From Rhodococcus sp. PAMC28707 (GTDB taxonomy: Bacteria; Actinomycetota; Actinomycetes; Mycobacteriales; Mycobacteriaceae): a stretch of 64,000 nucleotides of DNA. Below the pieces are notes generated by a model that was not told the DNA's origin, made no database searches, and saw only the letters and a list, made by a program, of their open reading frames with translations. Both the position numbers and the translations under genes were made by a program. The DNA lies in assembly GCF_004795915.1 (NCBI RefSeq), contig NZ_CP039253.1, positions 2,232,001 through 2,296,000 on the forward strand, read 5' to 3'. The stretch's first letter is position 1. Each line of letters opens with the position of its first letter. Positions 50,686 to 60,525 of this stretch are shown here, one piece after another.

Positions 50686-51675
50686 TCAGGCGTTGACGAC
50701 GTCTACCGGCTGATCGGCGTGCTCGAGCGTGTTGGAGGAAATATCGCCCTGCTCGGCTAGCCAGCGCTCGGCGTCGATGGAGGCAGTGCAGCCGGTTCCG
50801 GCCGCGGTGATTGCCTGCTGGTAGACGTGATCGACCAGGTCGCCGGCGGCGAACACTCCGGGTAGTGACGTAGTCGAGGATGGCGAGGCGACCTTGACGT
50901 AGCCTGCTTCGTCGAGGTCGACCTGGCCCTTGATCAGCTCGTTGCGCGGATCATGACCGATAGCGACGAACATTCCCGTCACCTCGAGCGTGGTCTTCTC
51001 TCCGGTGATCGCGTTTTCGAGTGCCACCCCGGTGACAGAGGTGTCGCCCAGGACTTCGAGAACGTTGGTGTCGGTGAGGAAGCGAATCTTTTCGTTGGCC
51101 TTTGCGCGCTCGAGCATGATGCGCGACGCACGAAATTCGCTGCGTCGATGGACGATGGTGACGCTGCGTGCGAAGCGAGTGAGGAAGGTCGCCTCTTCCA
51201 TAGCCGAGTCCCCGCCACCGATGACGGCAATGTCCTGATCGCGGAAGAAGAATCCATCACAGGTGGCACAGGCGCTGACACCGCGTCCGAGCAGCTTTTC
51301 TTCACCCGGTATGCCGAGGTATCGCGCAGCCGCGCCCATCGCCAGAATGACCGCGCGTGCCTGATAGGTCTCGCCGCCGGCGGATACGGTTTTGATCTCG
51401 CCGCTGAGATCCATCTCTTCCACGTCTTCGGTACGAATGTCCGCGCCGAACCGCTTGGCCTGCTCGCGCATCTGCTCCATCAGGTCTGGTCCCATGATGC
51501 CTTCGCGGAAACCTGGAAAGTTCTCGACGTCCGTGGTGGTCATCAAAGCGCCACCGAACTGAGTTCCCTCGAACAGAATCGGCTGGAGTTCAGCCCTGGC
51601 TGCGTATACACCGGCGGTGTACCCGGCCGGTCCCGAGCCGACGATGATGAGATCGTGAACCTGTGGGGTTGTCAT
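50686..51675 (-). CDS. trxB: Thioredoxin reductase
   Basis: 329 aa. FAD motif GSGPAG (13-18), redox CATC (Cys136, Cys139), NADPH motif GGGDSA (153-158). ATG with GGAAGG upstream. Forms the thioredoxin system with trxA; in M. tuberculosis the same pair follows sigM-rsmA. Confidence 0.97.
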   Translation of the reverse strand: MTTPQVHDLIIVGSGPAGYTAGVYAARAELQPILFEGTQFGGALMTTTDVENFPGFREGIMGPDLMEQMREQAKRFGADIRTEDVEEMDLSGEIKTVSAGGETYQARAVILAMGAAARYLGIPGEEKLLGRGVSACATCDGFFFRDQDIAVIGGGDSAMEEATFLTRFARSVTIVHRRSEFRASRIMLERAKANEKIRFLTDTNVLEVLGDTSVTGVALENAITGEKTTLEVTGMFVAIGHDPRNELIKGQVDLDEAGYVKVASPSSTTSLPGVFAAGDLVDHVYQQAITAAGTGCTASIDAERWLAEQGDISSNTLEHADQPVDVVNA

Positions 51676-51815
51676 GCGGACCTTCCGATCGAATGTGCTG
51701 TCTACCGATTGCGTTGAAACAAAAGTCGAGGGGCATAGTTCTTGTACGCCCGCCGGTCATGTCAACACCAGCGTAAAGGGTGTTGTTCCCCGGTAGTTCT
51801 CCTGCGCGTGCAAGA

Positions 51816-52538
51816 TCAGTTCAGATCGCGACGGACCAGCGTCTGCGGGTTGCCGTCCCCGCAATCCGCGCCCACCACGAGTACGGTCATGCCGTCCATC
51901 GGAAAACGCGGCACGACGAGCAGTGTTGCCGATTGTCCGTCGACCTGTACCGGAGTGGCTGCGAGCAGAATGGCCTGAGGGTCGAAACCGTTGGCCGCCA
52001 GACACTCTGGAAGATTACCGGCGTCCTTCAGTTCGGTTGGATCCTGTCGGCCGAGGAGGTCGCGGACATCGGTGGAATTCAAGGCGCTCGAATCGAGAAC
52101 CAGGCTGGGCGGATATGCCGGTGCGGCTACCGTGTCGGGGTCGGTCGGCCCACTCGGGCGGGCGAACAGCAAGGCGGAAAGCGAAGCGACGATGGCGGCT
52201 GCGGCTGCGATACCGATACCCGTATAGGTCCACCGGTGTGTGTATCGACCGGGTCGGTCGCCGAAGGATGTTTCCTGCTCGGTCATCAGCGCGCAATCGA
52301 TCCTCTCGGCCACGTCCGGGGGCATCGGCTCACCGGAGTGGAAATCGCTTCCGAGTGAACCGAGACGGGCAGAAAGCGCGTCGAGAGCGGAGATGACCTC
52401 CATCGCTCTCGGATCTTTTCGAACGAGGGGCCAGAGCTTCTCACTGACCGACTCGTCGAGTACTCCTGCATGGAGATCCGCCAACAGGTCGGCTGAGTAC
52501 GGAGCGACGGGTAGAGGCTCGGTTCCGTGCGATGCCAC
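51816..52538 (-). CDS. rsmA: Anti-sigma-M factor (RsmA-like) membrane protein
   Basis: 240 aa. Cytoplasmic N-terminal region (about 1-100), one transmembrane helix (about 102-124), extracytoplasmic domain with two Cys (CLAANGF, ADCGDG). No clear HxxxCxxC zinc motif. Position after sigM matches Rv3912. A TTG at 52559 opens the frame earlier, but GGGAGGAG then falls inside the gene; GTG 52538 follows it at 6 nt and is preferred. Confidence 0.83.
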   Translation of the reverse strand: MASHGTEPLPVAPYSADLLADLHAGVLDESVSEKLWPLVRKDPRAMEVISALDALSARLGSLGSDFHSGEPMPPDVAERIDCALMTEQETSFGDRPGRYTHRWTYTGIGIAAAAAIVASLSALLFARPSGPTDPDTVAAPAYPPSLVLDSSALNSTDVRDLLGRQDPTELKDAGNLPECLAANGFDPQAILLAATPVQVDGQSATLLVVPRFPMDGMTVLVVGADCGDGNPQTLVRRDLN

Positions 52539-52627
52539 TTCGGTCTCCTCCCAGCGCAAGCTCTACCCACGGCCCGTCTTGTTTACGGGGCAATCGTGCC
52601 TACACATGGTAAGACGCGCCGGATCCG

Positions 52628-53221
52628 CTAACGGTTCCCTTCGTACCGCAAATACTCGAGTTGTATTACTAGTTTCAACCGTCCACGGGCACATCGGCTC
52701 TTGATCGTGCCGGTGGGTACACCGAGCATGCGGGCAGCATCTGCAACCGAGTAACCCTCCATGTCCACCGCCACGACGGCGGATCGTTGTTCGGGTGGCA
52801 ACGACATGAGAGCCCTGTGGACCTCCATGGAGGTCTCGACGGCAGACATCTGATCCCGACCGTCGACCGGTTCGATGTCGTCCTCGTTGGTAAGCGACAC
52901 GGTCGGTCTCGAACGGTTACGTCGAATGCGGTCGAGGCACGCGTTGACAACGATCTTGTGTAGCCAACTGCGAACAGCAGCATCGGCCCGGAAGGTGGCG
53001 GCGGTGCGGTGGGCTGACAGGAGTGCTTCTTGCAGTGCGTCGGCAGCGTCCTCGTTGGTATAGCTGGTTCGGCGTGCGGTCATCCAAAGGTGCTCGTGGT
53101 GTCGGTGTACCAGCAAGGTGAACGCATCGGCCTCCCCGGCAACGTGCGCACTCAACAATTCGACGTCGGAGCGTCCGCCGAGCAGACCCCCGACAGTCCA
53201 GTCCCTATGTAAATCCCCCAT
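52628..53221 (-). CDS. sigM: ECF sigma factor SigM
   Basis: 197 aa. Region 2 (DADALQEALLSAHRTAATFR-like segment, VRSWLHKIVVNACLDRIRR) and region 4 (LPPEQRSAVVAVDMEGYSVADAARMLGVPTGTIKSRCARGR). No region 3. Held by the adjacent anti-sigma factor. In M. tuberculosis SigM controls ESX and surface lipid genes; the regulon here cannot be read from the window. 125 bp after murJ. Confidence 0.92.
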   Translation of the reverse strand: MGDLHRDWTVGGLLGGRSDVELLSAHVAGEADAFTLLVHRHHEHLWMTARRTSYTNEDAADALQEALLSAHRTAATFRADAAVRSWLHKIVVNACLDRIRRNRSRPTVSLTNEDDIEPVDGRDQMSAVETSMEVHRALMSLPPEQRSAVVAVDMEGYSVADAARMLGVPTGTIKSRCARGRLKLVIQLEYLRYEGNR

Positions 53222-53346
53222 ACGAAAACGGCTCCCCCCGTATTACCGCATTGTCGGAGAGCCTAAGGCATAGAGACCGTCGAGTACGAAACGTCCCCCG
53301 AACCGAGGTGTTCGCAGGTCGGCGGCGGGTGAATCAGGAGTAGTCG

Positions 53347-56300
53347 TCAGGGCTGCGCGGTGAAGCCGAAATCCGCGATCGTCGATTGGTTGCGGCCATC
53401 GTCGTTCCCGAGTCCGGTGATCCACAGCAGAACATGCGTCGTGGGCTCGGAAACGGTCAGTGGAATGTCGGTGACGCCGTTCCCGAGCGTCGCCTGCCCG
53501 ATGACGGTGGTGTCGCTGAGGCTTGCAGAATCGCTTGGGGCGGAACGGATTTCGACAACGGTACCCGGAGAGGGCGAGTTGACGAAGGCACTGGTGAGGA
53601 CCTGCGAAGACGGCAGGGTCGCGAGTAGTCCTACGCCTTCCTTGAGTGATGGGAAGGGCTGGAAGTACGCGTCCGTGGTCCACGTGGAGCTGGGGTTGCC
53701 GTCGATGGCATTGCCTGCTGAACCGGCGTTGTCGGCACTGCCCTGAGGTGAGAACACCTCGACCGAGTCGATCGCCGTCGGAGCAGCTGCCGCCGGCGGC
53801 GCTACGTCTTCGGCACCAGGGTTGGCAGGGGCGGTCGCGCTGGTGGTGAGGCCGAAGTCCTGCTGCGTCAGCGGCTCGTCGGAGCTGTCACCTGCGAGGA
53901 ATGTGAAGAGCCAGTAACCCGCGAAACCGAGGACGATGACGGTCAATGCGCCCAATACGACAAGCGCGATGTTGGTGCGCTTCGACCGCAGTTGTTGAGC
54001 GGCTATTTCCGCGGGGTCGGCCAGCGAGTGGCCGGAGGCACCCGGTGCACGCTGACCGAGGCGCAGTGCAGGCATCAGATCGGTCTTGTCGTTGATGACT
54101 GCAGCCTGATCCAGCACGTGCTGGACGGTCGCAGCCGTACGAATCCCACTGTTCTGCTCGAGTGCACGGACGGCGACTGCCGAGATCTCGAAGGGCACGT
54201 CGGGTCGGATACGACGCGGCTCGATGGCATTGCCGCTCTCGTCACGGTCCGCAGGACGCATGCCGCCTACCGCCCGTGGCGATGAATCCGAATCCGAACC
54301 GGGAGTCTTTCCGATAGCGTCGGCGAGAGGCCAACGCGCAGTGATCAGGGCGTACAGCATCGCGCCGAGACCGCGAACATCGGAACCTGGGTCTGCATCG
54401 GCCAACGTCGCCGGGAATGCGAGAACTGCGTTTCCGCTGGTGCTGATCCGGACGCGGTCCGGATGGTCGATCGACAGTGCTCCGCCGCTTCGATGTGCTG
54501 CTTCGGCGGCGGCAGCGAGGGCCTTGATGGCCCGGGCCGCGCCGGTCGGCGATGGAACGGTGTCGGCCATTTCACGTAGCGATCGGCCCGGGGTCCATTC
54601 GGCGACGACGATGCCGCCGGAGCTGCCCCGGACGACGTCGAGAACGCGCGCAAGACCTGGGGAGTTGATCCTCCCCAGTCTTAGGGTGCGGGACAGTATT
54701 GCCTGGGGTCCCTCGGGACGGTCGGGTGAGAGAGAGGAAGCTTGCTGGTCGGCGTCGACGAACGTCAACGCTACTTCGCGATCCAACTTGACGTCGTGGG
54801 CCTGCCAGAACTTGAGGCCACGTGATCCACCGTGCGGGGTGAGCAGACGGTAGCGACCGCCTGCAACAGACGCACCTGGGATGAGCTTGGGGCCGCGCAG
54901 AGACCGTGCAGGTTCGGAACCCGGTCCGACGGGTGGCAACGCTGGTGATCCGACTGGAGCGGGAGCGGTGTCGTGGGCGACGCCACGGCTCGACTTCACC
55001 GCGGCGGTGGTGTTCTTGGCGTCGGAATCGACCTTGCCGACCGTCGAGGTTTCCTCGGAGTCGGCCTTGGCCGGTTCGATCTTCTTCTCTGCAGACGCTT
55101 CCGACGTCGTGGCTTCGGTTGCTTCGACTTCTGTGGAAGGTTCCGCTTCCTCGGTCGGTGACGACTTCTTGAACGGTGAGGGCATCTTGGTAGGCGTGGT
55201 GGCCTTGGATGGTTCGAGCTTGCCCGACGCGTTTTTGGCGCGATCGTCCACCTCGACACCGCCGGCATTTCGCTGGGTGCCGTTCACTGCGGACTCGGCC
55301 GGCCCCCCAGCCATATCGTCGTCGGTCACTCTCACTCCTTCACGCGTCTCTGCCCCGAGTTGCCCTACATATCGTCCCGTTGCATGTCGCAGCGGCTCTG
55401 GTGCCGCCGGCTGACCCGAGGTGTACGGGGTCCCGGTCTGCCGCGGTCCAGCGTACGGGAGTGGTTGGGGAGAATTCTCCCATGCACGCCCCGAGCCGAC
55501 GACCGCTGTGTGTTCGGTCGCATCGAGGTCGGCCGTTCGCGTCGGATCGGGGGTCTCGATCGACTTCCCACGGAAACGTCGAACCAGTTTGCTGACGGCG
55601 ACGGTCACTGCCAGAACCTCGGGAATCCGGCCGAACCAGAGGATCCCGAAGGTTATCGACAGCATCAGAACGGCGCAGATGCCAACTCGGAGCATTGCAC
55701 CGACGGCTCCCAGTGCGTCGGTGACGTTGCCGAGATCGGCGATCCGGTCAATGGCCAGCATGGCGGTGCCACCTGCGGCCGATGCGAGCAGGACCATCCA
55801 GATGGTTTTGCCGATATTGATCATTCGCAGGTTGCCGAGACTGCGATGGAGCAGGAAGCCACCGATGCATGCACCGACCACGAATCCGAGTCCGTTGGCG
55901 ACGCCGAGGATCAGCACCACCTGCTCGTCGTTGCTGGCCAGCATCGGCGCCAAGGCCGACAGCGCGATCTTCACGCCCGTGATTCCGAGGATGATCCAGG
56001 TAGGAGTCCATGCCTGTTCCCTGGCGTAGAACACGCGCAGATGTATCAGGACGAGGGCATACGGGATCAGCGTGAACGCCGACCAGCTGACGGCTTCGCC
56101 GAGCCGACTCGCATCGTCGGCGAAGTTCCCGAAGCCGAACAGTGCCTCGCCGACCCACGGACCGGCGAAGGTCAAGAACACTACGATCGGCACCAACGCG
56201 ACCAGTGTCAACCGGGTAGCCACCGACAGGTCGTCCACGACGGCCGGAGTGTCTCCGTCGGCTGCGTTACGACTGAGCCGCGGCATGATGGCGGTAAGAA

Positions 56301-57462
56301 CGGTGACGCCGAGGATGCCGTACGGAAGTTGAAGCAGGATCCAGGCCTGGGAGTAGATCGCCGGGCCTGCGGCGTCTGCTCCGGCGGAAATCCTGGTGGC
56401 GAAAACGAGCCCCGCCTGGCTGATGACGACGTAGAGGATGATCGCGGCAGCCATACCGCCGAAGGTCTTGAGCCGGGCGTCGATTCCCCACAGCGGTCGA
56501 AGGTCGACCTTTTCTCGACGTAGTGCCGGGATCAGCGCTACGACCTGCGTGATCACACCGGCGGTGACACCGAGCCCGAGGATGAGGACGTGTGGGTCAC
56601 TGATCTGCACCGGATCGAGGGAGATCTCGCCCGGCACGAAGAAGTAGAGGGAGAAGATCCCCAGCACTACCAGGTTGTTCCAGACCGGCGCCCATGCGCC
56701 GGGTCGGAAATTTTGGCGGGTGTTCAGGATGGCGGTCAGCAGGCCCGAGAGTCCGTAGAACAGGATGGCGGGCAACAGCAGGTACGACAGCGCGGTAGTC
56801 AGATCACTGCTGACCTTGGCATTTTCGTCGATCAACATGCGGCTGAGCAGGGGGGCACTGATGGTGGCGATCAGCGCGACGATAGCCAGCATCGAGAATG
56901 CGATGGTGAAAAGCCGTCGAACGAACGACGCTCCGCCGTCGGCATCCTCCATCTCTGCGCGGACCAGGACCGGAACGACGATGGCGCTGAGCACGGCACC
57001 GAGAACCAGTTCGGAGATCATGTTCGGGAGGATCGTCGCCGAGGTGAACGAACTCGCGATCGCGCCGCCGAGAATCCCCAGCATGACGATCTGCTTGAAG
57101 AACCCGGTGATGCGGCTGACGAGCGTGGCGATCGCGATGGACCCCGTCGCGGCCAGCAGGGAACTCTGTTGCTTTTTGGGGGCCGACGGCTCGGCCGGAC
57201 CGGGAGTGCGCGCCGGCTCTACGACAGGTGGGTAGTCCTCGTCGCGGAACCGAGGAATCAACTGCGTGACGGAATTGTCCGGGGCAGGGCCACCATCCGG
57301 GGACGGCGGCGCTGGATAGCTCCGCATCTCCCGGTACGGATCACGGGGAGCAGGCTCGCGTTCCCAGGGTGCCGCAGACGGCTCCAGCGTTCGTCGGAAG
57401 ACCTGCGCTGCGGGCAGCCGCGTGCGTGGGACGTCCCCCTCGTACGGGATGTTCCCGGTCAT
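53347..57462 (-). CDS. murJ: MurJ (MviN): lipid II flippase with pseudokinase and extracellular domain
   Basis: 1371 aa. Cytoplasmic N-terminal ~95 residues; MurJ core of about 14 helices (about 100-610, SRITGFFKQIVMLGILG); a long Ser/Thr/Glu linker; a kinase-like domain (starting YRLLTPHGGSRGLKFWQ) where the HRD catalytic motif is absent (DHPDRVRIST), so a pseudokinase; one transmembrane helix; and a C-terminal carbohydrate-binding-like domain. In M. tuberculosis PknB phosphorylates the pseudokinase and FhaA binds it. ATG overlaps the DUF6049 stop (ATGA). Confidence 0.95.
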   Translation of the reverse strand: MTGNIPYEGDVPRTRLPAAQVFRRTLEPSAAPWEREPAPRDPYREMRSYPAPPSPDGGPAPDNSVTQLIPRFRDEDYPPVVEPARTPGPAEPSAPKKQQSSLLAATGSIAIATLVSRITGFFKQIVMLGILGGAIASSFTSATILPNMISELVLGAVLSAIVVPVLVRAEMEDADGGASFVRRLFTIAFSMLAIVALIATISAPLLSRMLIDENAKVSSDLTTALSYLLLPAILFYGLSGLLTAILNTRQNFRPGAWAPVWNNLVVLGIFSLYFFVPGEISLDPVQISDPHVLILGLGVTAGVITQVVALIPALRREKVDLRPLWGIDARLKTFGGMAAAIILYVVISQAGLVFATRISAGADAAGPAIYSQAWILLQLPYGILGVTVLTAIMPRLSRNAADGDTPAVVDDLSVATRLTLVALVPIVVFLTFAGPWVGEALFGFGNFADDASRLGEAVSWSAFTLIPYALVLIHLRVFYAREQAWTPTWIILGITGVKIALSALAPMLASNDEQVVLILGVANGLGFVVGACIGGFLLHRSLGNLRMINIGKTIWMVLLASAAGGTAMLAIDRIADLGNVTDALGAVGAMLRVGICAVLMLSITFGILWFGRIPEVLAVTVAVSKLVRRFRGKSIETPDPTRTADLDATEHTAVVGSGRAWENSPQPLPYAGPRQTGTPYTSGQPAAPEPLRHATGRYVGQLGAETREGVRVTDDDMAGGPAESAVNGTQRNAGGVEVDDRAKNASGKLEPSKATTPTKMPSPFKKSSPTEEAEPSTEVEATEATTSEASAEKKIEPAKADSEETSTVGKVDSDAKNTTAAVKSSRGVAHDTAPAPVGSPALPPVGPGSEPARSLRGPKLIPGASVAGGRYRLLTPHGGSRGLKFWQAHDVKLDREVALTFVDADQQASSLSPDRPEGPQAILSRTLRLGRINSPGLARVLDVVRGSSGGIVVAEWTPGRSLREMADTVPSPTGAARAIKALAAAAEAAHRSGGALSIDHPDRVRISTSGNAVLAFPATLADADPGSDVRGLGAMLYALITARWPLADAIGKTPGSDSDSSPRAVGGMRPADRDESGNAIEPRRIRPDVPFEISAVAVRALEQNSGIRTAATVQHVLDQAAVINDKTDLMPALRLGQRAPGASGHSLADPAEIAAQQLRSKRTNIALVVLGALTVIVLGFAGYWLFTFLAGDSSDEPLTQQDFGLTTSATAPANPGAEDVAPPAAAAPTAIDSVEVFSPQGSADNAGSAGNAIDGNPSSTWTTDAYFQPFPSLKEGVGLLATLPSSQVLTSAFVNSPSPGTVVEIRSAPSDSASLSDTTVIGQATLGNGVTDIPLTVSEPTTHVLLWITGLGNDDGRNQSTIADFGFTAQP

Positions 57463-59840
57463 GGTCGTTCGTACCCTTCGTCGGCCGGGTCTGGTTGATC
57501 CCTGAACCTGTGCCACAGTCGGCGTCCGGCAAGCAGTAGCAAAAGAACACCTGCGCAGACGGTAATGATGGCCAGCGCTTGTCCGTACGCATTCGACCGT
57601 ACGGACACCGTCGACGCTTCGCCCAATTGCTGCCCGTCGAGGGTGGTCAGCGAAAAGTCGACGGACAGGTTGCGGCTGTCGTCTACCTCTGCCGGAACGG
57701 TGATCGTACGGCTACCGCGAGGTGGAAGCGCGGTAGCGCCGACGTCGGTGATGCGCATCTCGGGAGGCGCATCGACATCCAACCGCACGTTGATGCCTAC
57801 CGGCAGATCGTTCTGTGCGACCAGAAGCAGGGGACTCTGCTCCGACGCCAACGTGTAGACCCCGCCTGGGGCGAGGACCGTCACCGCGTCGAACAGTGCG
57901 TCGACGCCTTCCTCGGAACTGCTTGTTCGGATATTCGCCATCTCGGCTGCATCGGCGGGGTCGGTGTCCTTACCTGCTGAGGTGAGCGTGCGCAGCAGGT
58001 CCTCTTTCAGCGGCGCCGTGTACAGCCGGGGTGTCAACGGCAGTTGAGGGTCGTCGATCAGGGATCCGGCCAAAGATTCGATCCGGCCACTCTGGACGCG
58101 GACACGATCCTCGGTGTTGGTGTCCCTGCCGGCCTGCTGCACCGTTCTGGCTTCGACGGGCATCCCGGTAGGTGGCTCGGCCAGTAGTTCGGTGAACGGA
58201 CGCGGTGAAGCGAGCCCGGAGCGCAGCATCGAGGAGATCGACGACAGAATCGCGGCGGGCTCGTCACCGTCGGCGCTCCAGTTCTGCGGTGGTGCAATCG
58301 TCAAGTTCCGTGGGGTGCCGTTCGGCGGAGTGAGAGCGTGGTAGACGACGGCTCCGACGGCGTCCTGCAGACGGGCGGTTCTCGAGTCCTCCTCGAGGTC
58401 GAAACGTTGATCTTCCGGAGTGAAGTCAGGGGTCGACGGCTCGGAGCCGACAGCTGCCAGTGCGGTGGCGGTGGCTGCGTCGAATACGGCGGCCTTCAAC
58501 TCGCCGTCGACGCTACTTCCGCCGGTGACCAGCGCAACTCCGCCTGCCGCTGCGGGGGCCACGCTGTTGTCGGCGACCAGGGCAGTTCGCGGCCCGACGG
58601 AACGTACCGTTGCCGCGGCGCGGGCGCCGAGCTGGCCGGAAGAATTCCAGACGACGTCGGGGACCGATGTCACTCCGAGGATCGAGTCGACGATGGTCGA
58701 CGGAGAGTCGAGCGCACTCGATACCAGTGATGCGTCGCCGACATTGCCGAGTGCGTCGAGATCGACCTGTGCGAACGGAACGGTGGTGACGCACATCGAA
58801 TCGGCCAGTGGCTCGAGCCGGGAAAGCCAAGTCGCGGCAGCGTCTCTTCCGGTCCCGTCGCGGGCCGCGCCACGTGGATCGGCCGGATCGTCGACCACCA
58901 GATAGCCCCGAGCCATATTGGCGACGGTGACCAGGAGGTCGGGATCGATGGCCAGGCACATGCTGTCGGCGAGGCGGTTCTCCGGATCGAGTTGGTCGCT
59001 CGTGGCGTACTCGACGGCTGCAAGTAGCTTGTCCAGCCGACCACCCGTCGCGAGTTCTTCGGCGAGCTCGTCGTCGACGAGTCTGACCTTGTCCTCGAGC
59101 GATCCTGGTATCCCGGCAGCGAGTCGGGGCTTGTCCGCCAGCGGCCACATCACTGTCGTTGCTATCGGGCTCGATGTGCTCGGTGGGACCGCGACGGCGT
59201 CGGGGGCCGTCGGGTCTGACGCGGTCGGGTCACGCGGGACTCCGGCTACGGGCAGCAGGAAGCGGGCGTCGTCGAGTCTCGCGGTGCCGCCGTACTCGGG
59301 TGTGCCGTTGACGTTGAGAAGAAGTGGGTAGACCCCTGGTGTATCGATGCCCAGCGACGGCCCCTGAGTGCTTCGCAGCGGTAACGACACCACGAATTGG
59401 GTGCTTGCACCCCGCTCGAGGCTCTGTGCGACGTCCTGGAACTCACCGACCGCCCCGAACTGCTCCTGTTCGAGGGTCAGCGACGTACGAAGCTTCTCGG
59501 GCCGGTCGACGGCATCAGCGCCCTGCATTCGGACGCTGATGTCGTCGACGCGTCGGTCGCCGGTGTTGGTGACGGTGGCGCGCACGGTCACGAACGGTTC
59601 ACTGGTGGTGGTGACGGTGGCGGGTGCGACGGTGTCGATGGAGAGCTGAAGGAACTGAGTGCCCCGGCGAGTCTCGGGGAGGTCGCTGTCCTCCGATTGG
59701 TAGGTGAGATCCGCCGACGTCGACGGGTCGCTGTTCCACGGCTCCTGCGCGATCGCGGTCGCCGGCGTCAGGGCAGCGGCCGGCGCGAGGACAAGCAGGA
59801 ATGCGGTCAATGCCGCCGCAGTGACCCTGGTACGCCGCAC
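57459..59840 (-). CDS. DUF6049 secreted, membrane-anchored protein (Rv3909-like)
   Basis: 793 aa. Signal peptide (MRRTRVTAAALTAFLLVLAP, cleavage near AIAQE), a large extracellular region beginning with a beta domain (TVTTTSEPFVTVRATVTNTG), and one C-terminal transmembrane helix (LAIITVCAGVLLLLLAG) with a basic tail. Function unknown; it is linked to murJ and nudix in Mycobacteriales. GTG 59840 is chosen because AAGGAG lies 5 nt before it; GTG 59846 abuts the Shine-Dalgarno. Confidence 0.87.
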   Translation of the reverse strand: MRRTRVTAAALTAFLLVLAPAAALTPATAIAQEPWNSDPSTSADLTYQSEDSDLPETRRGTQFLQLSIDTVAPATVTTTSEPFVTVRATVTNTGDRRVDDISVRMQGADAVDRPEKLRTSLTLEQEQFGAVGEFQDVAQSLERGASTQFVVSLPLRSTQGPSLGIDTPGVYPLLLNVNGTPEYGGTARLDDARFLLPVAGVPRDPTASDPTAPDAVAVPPSTSSPIATTVMWPLADKPRLAAGIPGSLEDKVRLVDDELAEELATGGRLDKLLAAVEYATSDQLDPENRLADSMCLAIDPDLLVTVANMARGYLVVDDPADPRGAARDGTGRDAAATWLSRLEPLADSMCVTTVPFAQVDLDALGNVGDASLVSSALDSPSTIVDSILGVTSVPDVVWNSSGQLGARAAATVRSVGPRTALVADNSVAPAAAGGVALVTGGSSVDGELKAAVFDAATATALAAVGSEPSTPDFTPEDQRFDLEEDSRTARLQDAVGAVVYHALTPPNGTPRNLTIAPPQNWSADGDEPAAILSSISSMLRSGLASPRPFTELLAEPPTGMPVEARTVQQAGRDTNTEDRVRVQSGRIESLAGSLIDDPQLPLTPRLYTAPLKEDLLRTLTSAGKDTDPADAAEMANIRTSSSEEGVDALFDAVTVLAPGGVYTLASEQSPLLLVAQNDLPVGINVRLDVDAPPEMRITDVGATALPPRGSRTITVPAEVDDSRNLSVDFSLTTLDGQQLGEASTVSVRSNAYGQALAIITVCAGVLLLLLAGRRLWHRFRDQPDPADEGYERP

Positions 59841-59842
59841 GA

Positions 59843-60439
59843 TCACTCCTTGCCGGCGGCGGTAGCGCCAGGTGTCTTGGGAGGGCTGGGTGTCTGCGAG
59901 TCGGGTCGATGCATGTCCTCGATCAGCCGATCGGCGATGGCGGCCAATTTTCGTTCGTCGGCATACGCGAGCCGCGACTGGAGTTCGCTGAGCGGGACCC
60001 AGGCTACCTCGGTGACCTCGATGTCTTCGTCGGAGAGTTCGCCGCCGAGGAAACGGAGTAGGTAGTGGTGGACGGTCTTGTGGACGCGGCGACCTTCGGT
60101 GACGAACCAGTAGTCGATACTTCCCAGCGTCGCCAGGACCGAACCCCGGATTCCGGTTTCTTCGGCAACTTCACGCATAGCGGTCTGCTCGGCTGTCTCG
60201 CCCTGTTCGATATGGCCCTTCGGGAGCGACCACAGCAGCCGACCTCGGCGATCGGTGCGTCCGATGAGAGCGGCGCAGCGTTTTTCGGGTGGGCCGTCGA
60301 GACCGTCCACGACCAGGCCACCGGCAGAAGTTTCCCGCACTGTGCGGAGTTTGGGCTTGTCGCTGTCGACGCGTGCGTTTCGCCGCCGCGGGTTGCGGCG
60401 GCTCCGGTTCGCACGTTCGCCAGCAGACACCCAATCCAT
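59843..60439 (-). CDS. mutT4: Nudix hydrolase (MutT4-like)
   Basis: 198 aa. Basic N-terminus ([15 protein letters not shown]) and a complete Nudix box [22 protein letters not shown] (G-x5-E-x7-REVAEE-x-G). Ends in a Pro-rich tail. Substrate unknown; Rv3908 holds this position. Divergent from pcnA; stop overlaps the DUF6049 frame. Confidence 0.88.
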   Translation of the reverse strand: MDWVSAGERANRSRRNPRRRNARVDSDKPKLRTVRETSAGGLVVDGLDGPPEKRCAALIGRTDRRGRLLWSLPKGHIEQGETAEQTAMREVAEETGIRGSVLATLGSIDYWFVTEGRRVHKTVHHYLLRFLGGELSDEDIEVTEVAWVPLSELQSRLAYADERKLAAIADRLIEDMHRPDSQTPSPPKTPGATAAGKE

Positions 60440-60525
60440 ACTAGTTGGAAAGATGAGGCGATCTCTCCTCCCGCACCGAGACGGGCGTACTCATGATCAC
60501 GACCTCTCGCCTAGGCTCTATAAAC

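Noticed and set aside
55360-56523. 387-aa open frame antisense to murJ
   Set aside because: Shadow frame, Asp/Gln/His-rich, no recognisable motif.
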